Source: Symsagittifera roscoffensis (Eukaryota; Xenacoelomorpha; Acoela; Convolutidae). From it: 64,000 nt of DNA. Below the pieces are notes generated by a model that saw nothing but the letters and a program-made list of their open reading frames with translations, ran no database searches and had not been told where the DNA came from. The position numbers and the translations under genes are program-made. The stretch's first letter is position 1; each line of letters starts with the position of its first letter. The DNA lies in NCBI RefSeq assembly GCF_963678635.1, contig NC_087064.1:65589548-65653547 (forward strand). Direction: 5' to 3'. This document shows, piece after piece, positions 59,277 to 64,000 of this stretch.

Positions 59277-61748
59277 CTAGCCGGTCAGGTCTGCGTCCCA
59301 CCCGCCCTCCGTGACTAATCTTGCTTCCGAGAAATATCATTTGTTTCACCTTTACCCCATCTCAGGTCAGTTACTCTTGAAAAAAGTCCTACTTGAAACG
59401 TTCGCATTCACTTTGCCCCCAACGGGCGCAATGGTGAAGCCCATTTTCTCTTCTCACTGAAATTCTTCTCCGAACAGTTCACATAAAACATTACTATGGT
59501 TTTATCTGAAATTTGCCGTGTCCAGCTGCGGCTCCGACTTTTTTCACGTCACTGGTGTTCCAACAACAGGACCACATGAGATTCCCATTCAGATACTGTC
59601 TCAATTTTGAAAATACTGATTTGATTTTGTTTGCCGTTTTTCGCAAAATAAACTAATTACTTCATTAGAAATCAAAAACATACCAAAAAACACTGAAAGA
59701 TAGCAAGACATTATTGTGACTGTCGTCTATATCTGTTCTCTTTGTTGGAGGTCAATGATGCTCCCTAAGTGGGACCACAAGGGTCCCAGGGAGCATCAGT
59801 AAAGGCTTTGGATAGTATGCCATTTTTGATTAAGGCAAAATCTTTGGCCAATTGTGTTTTTTTTCACAGTCCCTTATCCACTGCAAATGTAAAGACTAAT
59901 TTTTGTTTGAAGTTTTAAAAAATAATAATAGCCTTTTCATTTGTGATGACTCGTATCACTCATAAATCAATGGAAGAATCTGACTAACCTTCTCAAGCAT
60001 GGAAATACATCAAAAAGAAAAAACGATTCTGGTTATTTCAGACTGCTTTTTTTGTTAAATTTCAGATAGATTTTGAAAACTCTTTCTTCAAATTGTATGT
60101 CTGCCGAAAAAGAACAAAAATTACAAACTGAAACCATTTTGGTTAAATTAAGGCTCTTCACCCACCAAACTCGAAATTGCGAAGCTAAAACGAACAATCG
60201 ACAGCCCATTTTATAAGTTTCGTTTTATTTTTTCAAAACATGTGTCATATATTTTCAAAAGCAATTTATTAAAGTTTCATTTTTTACCAGAAAAGTAAGT
60301 CCGAAAAAAAAACAGATTTTTAAATACTGTCAAAAAATAAGGTGGCAAGTAGTTTTACCAATGGAATCATGGTATATGATTAGGTTCAAAATAGTTTTCA
60401 TAACCATTGACTAGACGCTTACTCAATTTTAGAAATGTCCTCAATAACTTTTTTGGAAACATAAAAAACGCATAATGGAAAAGTTTTCTTCAAACTTATA
60501 GAAAAGAATTTTATGAGAAAAAGCATTACTAATATCACGTGTAAATTACGAGATTCAGGCCACATGCAAAATTTCAGCAGAAGCACTCAAGCATTTTTGA
60601 GAACGAAACAATTGTTCCAGAAATTGACAAAATAGTATATACACCATTTTTACCATAAATTGTCAAAATAAAAAAATCGCAAAAACTACAAATTTTATCC
60701 AATTTTGACTTTTAAATACTCTATACCGACTAAATTGACTATGCTAAGCTCGAATCAACCATCAGAAACCAGTTTTAATCGTTCTGCATTTTTTAAGTTT
60801 TTTTCCATCAAAAAGTTGAGTCAGAAATGGGAAAAAGATTTTTTTTTCAGAAAAACAAAAAAAGTTGTTCAAAATCAACTAAAAATCTAAGCCACTATTT
60901 TTGAACCTGCTCAGAATGGTTCTGGTGACCGAAGCCGTAAAAAGTACCCAATTCGAGGAAATTCGACAAAACTCTTTTTTCAGCACTTTGAAAAAGTGGA
61001 AAAATGTAAAAAATAGTCTTCAAACAAATAGGATGAAAAAGTGATCAGTAAAAGCATCGATGCCGTGTCAAATGAGGATTGCATGCCAATTTTTGAAACA
61101 ATCCAACGGGTTTTTTTTAAGAACGAAACCATTTTTTGACAATTTTAGTAGTAGTATTTACACTAATTAGTACCATATATGGTCAAAATTCAAAAATACA
61201 AAAAACTACAATTTTCATCCAATTTTGACCTTCAAATACTCTATACCCACTAATTTGACTATCGGGAGCTCGAATCAACCATCAAAAACCACTTTTAATC
61301 ACTTTCAAAATTTTTTATTTTTTAAATCAAAATGTTGAGTCAGAAATAGGAAAAAACAATTTTTTTCAAAAAGTCAAAAAAAGTTGTCCCAATTGAATAA
61401 GCTCACTAAGCCACACTCTATGAACCTGTTCAGAATGGTTTTCATGACCAAAGCCGTAAAAAGTACCCAATTTGAGAAACTTCGAAAAATCACCTTTTAG
61501 TTAACTCAAAAAAGTGGAAAAATCGGGTAAAATCGGCTTCAAACCGATAGGATCGAAAAGTGACCTTTATAAGATATGATTGCCGTGTCAAATTAGGGCC
61601 GCATGCAAAAAATTAGAAAAATTCAACGAAACGTTTTTGAGAACTCGACAAATTTGGTCGTTTTGTTAAAGGTTAAATTTTAGAAATTTTTTGTCCGGAA
61701 GGGGCCCCTTCCCCTTCCTAAATGCTTTTTATGCTACACGCGACCATC
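59277..61748 (+). repeat. Array unit B6 (2472 bp), last unit
   Basis: The opening and the final about 120 bp match B1 (GTTAAAGGTTAAATTTTAG, loop CCCCTT), while hairpin 1 carries the B4 variant CCCCCAACGGG. It ends CGCGACCATC, then AAGACTGC of the right flank. The final CTAG is missing, which places CTAG with the following unit or with the junction. Confidence 0.9.
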
Positions 61749-61960
61749 AAGACTGCTCGTATCATGGCAAAGCCTGAATGTTCCGACTGCCTTTTAAGGT
61801 TTATGGAGCAGTAATAACATTAAAAATTAAATGTAATAAAATAAAATGAAAAAAAAATTTGATTTTTTTAAATGAAATTATACCCCCACACGCCATATAA
61901 AGTACAAACAAATAGATTTCGCTCATTGTAACTAATCAATTATGGCAAATAAGCTTCTTT
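61749..61960. other. Right flank of the array
   Basis: Unrelated AT-rich DNA starts with AAGACTGCTCG. No duplicated short sequence matching the left flank (TAAATAGAA) is visible, so a simple insertion footprint of the whole array is not seen. Confidence 0.5.
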
Positions 61961-61961
61961 C

Positions 61962-62250
61962 AACCAATTTGGAACGATTTCTAAGACGGATTAAATCTCC
62001 GCTTCCGCGTTAATAGCGCGAAATATATTGCGCGTTAATTGTCCCAAATTGGCTAAAATGGCAATCTTTAAACCTCGATAACGTTACGAAAAAAGATCAC
62101 AGGTGAAATATCTTTTCAAATTTGAGCTCATGACAACAATACCTTTCGAATGATATTAAAAAATTCCGTCAAAAATGGCTAGTTAAAAAGTCGAAGTTTG
62201 TCTGAAGAAAAAAACCCACCCGAGCACAAATATTCCGTTACTTTCGTATC
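61962..62250 (+). repeat. Dispersed repeat family, copy 3 (diverged)
   Basis: CCAATTTGGAAC at the head pairs with GTCCCAAATTGG about 75 bp later. The block between contains GCGTTAATAGCGCG and TTGCGCGTTAATTG, as in the 15.9-kb copy. The tail AAGTTTGTCTGAAG and CGAGCACAAATATTCCGTTA gives the family's full head-to-tail order. Its inverted repeats are better preserved than in copy 1. Confidence 0.55.
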
Positions 62251-62695
62251 GAAAGTCGGAACAAAAAAGTATATATTCCAGTTTGATAACGCTTTTGTAA
62301 TCGCAAGCGTAATAACTTGCAAAAGTTATTGACTCGTTCTGATAGATAGCAAAAGACTGGAAATAGCCTTGTCTGGAAAACAAAATAGCAAAAAACATAG
62401 CAAAAAACACTGCAAAAATTGGCGTAGATTTTTCCCAATTGATTTTATAAAACTAAAATTAGTCAATGTTTCAGTCAATGCTCTGTAAAAACCTCACTTA
62501 AGGCCAAAAAGTTAAATACACTGAATTACAAACCTTAAACTCATCTTTTCTTTTAGATCAAAACTGGGTTTTTCTGGTTAATTTCAGGCATAACTTTCTT
62601 TCAAGCAAGCAAGGAAACTCAAACTTAGGAAATAATCCAATGTAATCTAATTGCTGAAATCCATTTTGCTTCAGCAACTATATTTTTATCTTACA
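62251..62695. other. AT-rich stretch, nothing recognised
   Basis: Minus-strand frames at 62183-62438 overlap each other and the repeat copy and are rich in Phe and Cys. They are read as chance. No transposon end was found. Confidence 0.45.
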
Positions 62696-62939
62696 GCAAC
62701 TTTCGAATTGCAGAGGAAAAATAGATATCGCTAAAAAGCTCTTGTGAAAATAATTGCTAGAGTTGAACGAGCGCACGACAAATGAAACACACATAGCGTC
62801 GATAGAAGATTCGCAAAAAACAACAGAAAAATCGGTGCATCATCGCATAGAAAATGAAGCAGCGCGGGTGAATGACTCACTGATACTTCCGAAAGAGCTC
62901 GAGAAAAACAGAATTATGTCAAAAATTCTCAGTCGTTGA
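62696..62939 (+). CDS. Exon-like charged frame, possibly decayed
   Basis: After a good acceptor-like TTTTTATCTTACAG (62682-62695) one frame reads QLSNCRGKIDIAKKLL, meets two stops, and is then open to a TGA at 62937-62939 as ELNERTTNETHIASIEDSQK and onward to LPKELEKNRIMSKILSR. The open part has raised GC and a hydrophilic composition, and could start at the AG of TTGCTAG (62753-62758) in phase 1. That phase does not join directly to exon 3 of the acidic gene. It may be a last exon of an unidentified gene or a relic. I recognise no family. Confidence 0.3.
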
Positions 62940-62957
62940 CAAATTTCGGAAATTCAC

Positions 62958-62992
62958 TCTCCCTCGCGGGAATTCATAGATCTGCCCGTGCT
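62958..62992. mobile_element. Single hAT-type terminal repeat
   Basis: CCCTCGCGGGAATTCATAG then ATCTGCCCGTG resembles the right end of the short hAT family (CTCGAGAAAATCCTAGATC then CGCCCCTG). No matching left end is visible upstream, so this is at most a fragment. Confidence 0.35.
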
Positions 62993-64000
62993 TCGTATTT
63001 CACCTATTAAAGTACAATGGCAAGGAATTTATGGCGCAAAAAAGTAATACTCCAGTTTCCCAAGTAACAATGGACGGTTAAATAGTTAAAAATTTAGGTA
63101 AAATGTAATTGTTCTCTGGACGGTTATTCGCGAAAGAAACGTTGAAACACCCTAATTTCGTTATATCAGTCAATTTTTAAACGCAAATAGCTAATTGGCA
63201 AAATCGGCTCATATAACCGGGTATCATTCTAAATAGTGAAGCAATTTCCAATAAGCTGTCAGCTAACGAAGAGCGAAACAAGCATTTTATTGAAGGACAG
63301 GTAGGTCAAGAGTCTGAAGTATTGCTGATTAGTTCTTAGCTGAAATTTAGGCAAAATGCACACGTACTCTAATTGTGAAATGCTACCATCATTTCTCCAG
63401 GAAAAAGTAAAATGATGAGTAATTTGTCTAAGGACAAAATATTATATGTTCTCGCGTCAATTTATTTAATTTAGATAAGCTAATATTTGAGTGCACATGT
63501 TATCAGAACAAACATCCAATTTCAACTTGATATCGAAAAATTCTCAAATGTCAAATGATAGAATATAGACTATAGTCGTTTTTTCATCCAAAAAGGGGAA
63601 AAAATCATAATTATATTGCTGAAAACCATCTTTTTTGAGAAAATTAATCTTAAATGCTTCCAGGCTGGCTATTTTCTTTCAAACTATATTTACAAATAAA
63701 ACTACATTTTTAAATTAAAAACTTGAAAAAAAACTGGGCACTTGATAAATTAAAATCAATGAATCGTGTTTTCACAGCTCCTATTTTCCACTTAAATTTA
63801 GTGTCATTTCAGCCATGGGCGAAATTTAAAATGATTTGGTCTGAATTAAAAAAAGGGTGAAAAATCAAATGTGAGACATGGGGCAGACATTTGGTCAGCA
63901 CAACGTGTGGAGGGTGCCCAACTGATTGGAAATAATATCGGTTCTGTGCATGAATTTGAGACGGTTTCAACCAAATACCATAACAATAAATTGATTTAAA
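62993..64000. other. AT-rich right end of the window
   Basis: No gene, repeat or RNA was recognised in the last kilobase. Confidence 0.5.

Larger units (their letters stand above)
31991..61748 (+). repeat. 13-unit structured tandem array, A5-B5-C-A-B
   Basis: Thirteen head-to-tail units fill 29.76 kb. Junctions, defined by CTAG after a CGCG..CCA(C/T)C end, fall at 31991, 34198, 36413, 38630, 40847, 43054, 45534, 48001, 50485, 52961, 55445, 57067 and 59277; the array ends at 61748, where CGCGACCATC is followed by unrelated AAGACTGC. Units of one kind look some 95% identical or better by eye. A, B and C differ in most of their length but share hairpin positions, the box GGGCCGCATGC (reduced to CATGC in C) and the end sequence. 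There is no protein gene: open frames are short and shift between copies. A tandem non-coding RNA locus, a structured satellite and a concatemer of a non-autonomous element remain possible. Confidence 0.9.

Noticed and set aside
31991-61748. Hammerhead ribozyme, group I or group II intron in the units
   Set aside because: CTGATGA occurs, but no properly spaced GAAA and three-stem arrangement follows. I found no group I core or group II domain V pattern.
31991-61748. CRISPR array
   Set aside because: Repeat units are over 1.6 kb with no short repeat-spacer alternation, and the genome context is animal.
31991-61748. Ribosomal DNA or 5S/snRNA tandem repeat
   Set aside because: No recognisable rRNA core sequences, and no 5S-type or snRNA internal elements, are seen in any unit.

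Overview
The window looks like nuclear DNA of an AT-rich invertebrate animal. It has spaced coding exons flanked by GT-AG-like splice signals, decayed animal-type transposons (a Ty3/Gypsy LTR element, LINE fragments, short hAT-type inverted-repeat elements with 8-bp target duplications), and no compact operons or bacterial start signals. I cannot name the species. Most of the sequence is low-GC and non-coding, and I see no convincing tRNA, rRNA or CRISPR.

Region 1 (1-14.2 kb) is almost gene-free. It holds small tandem repeats, a foldback cluster near 12.2 kb, a LINE reverse-transcriptase fragment near 11.5 kb and one isolated exon-like frame near 13.2 kb.

Region 2 (14.2-24.05 kb) carries the best gene: a plus-strand gene for a very acidic, probably disordered protein. 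Its first exon is 14235-14921, with two phase-compatible exons proposed at 17939-18034 and 23921-24049. Intron 1 holds hAT-type elements and a dispersed repeat. Intron 2 holds a heavily frameshifted Ty3/Gypsy pol remnant in normal domain order, ending in a 188-bp LTR with TGTGA/TCACA ends.

Region 3 (24.05-32.0 kb) is transposon debris: a minus-strand LINE ORF1 relic, two good hAT-type elements (one with a perfect 8-bp duplication), poly-C tracts and one unassigned minus-strand open frame.

Region 4 (31,991-61,748) is the outstanding feature: about 29.8 kb of thirteen head-to-tail units of three related kinds, in the order A A A A A B B B B B C A B (A about 2.21 kb, B about 2.48 kb, C 1.62 kb). 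None carries a credible protein gene. All three kinds share one architecture: a CTAG-containing junction, a hairpin with a CCC-TNC-GGG-like tip about 100-160 bp in, a second long hairpin some 170-320 bp later, a GCATGC-type box, and a GC-rich hairpin 30-50 bp before the next junction. Stem sequences differ between A, B and C while the pairing is kept, the pattern expected if a folded RNA or single-stranded DNA is under selection. The array may be a tandem non-coding RNA locus or a concatemer of a non-autonomous element replicated through single-stranded DNA. I cannot tell which from sequence alone.

Region 5 (61.75-64 kb) returns to AT-rich DNA with a third copy of the dispersed repeat, an exon-like frame and one hAT-like end.
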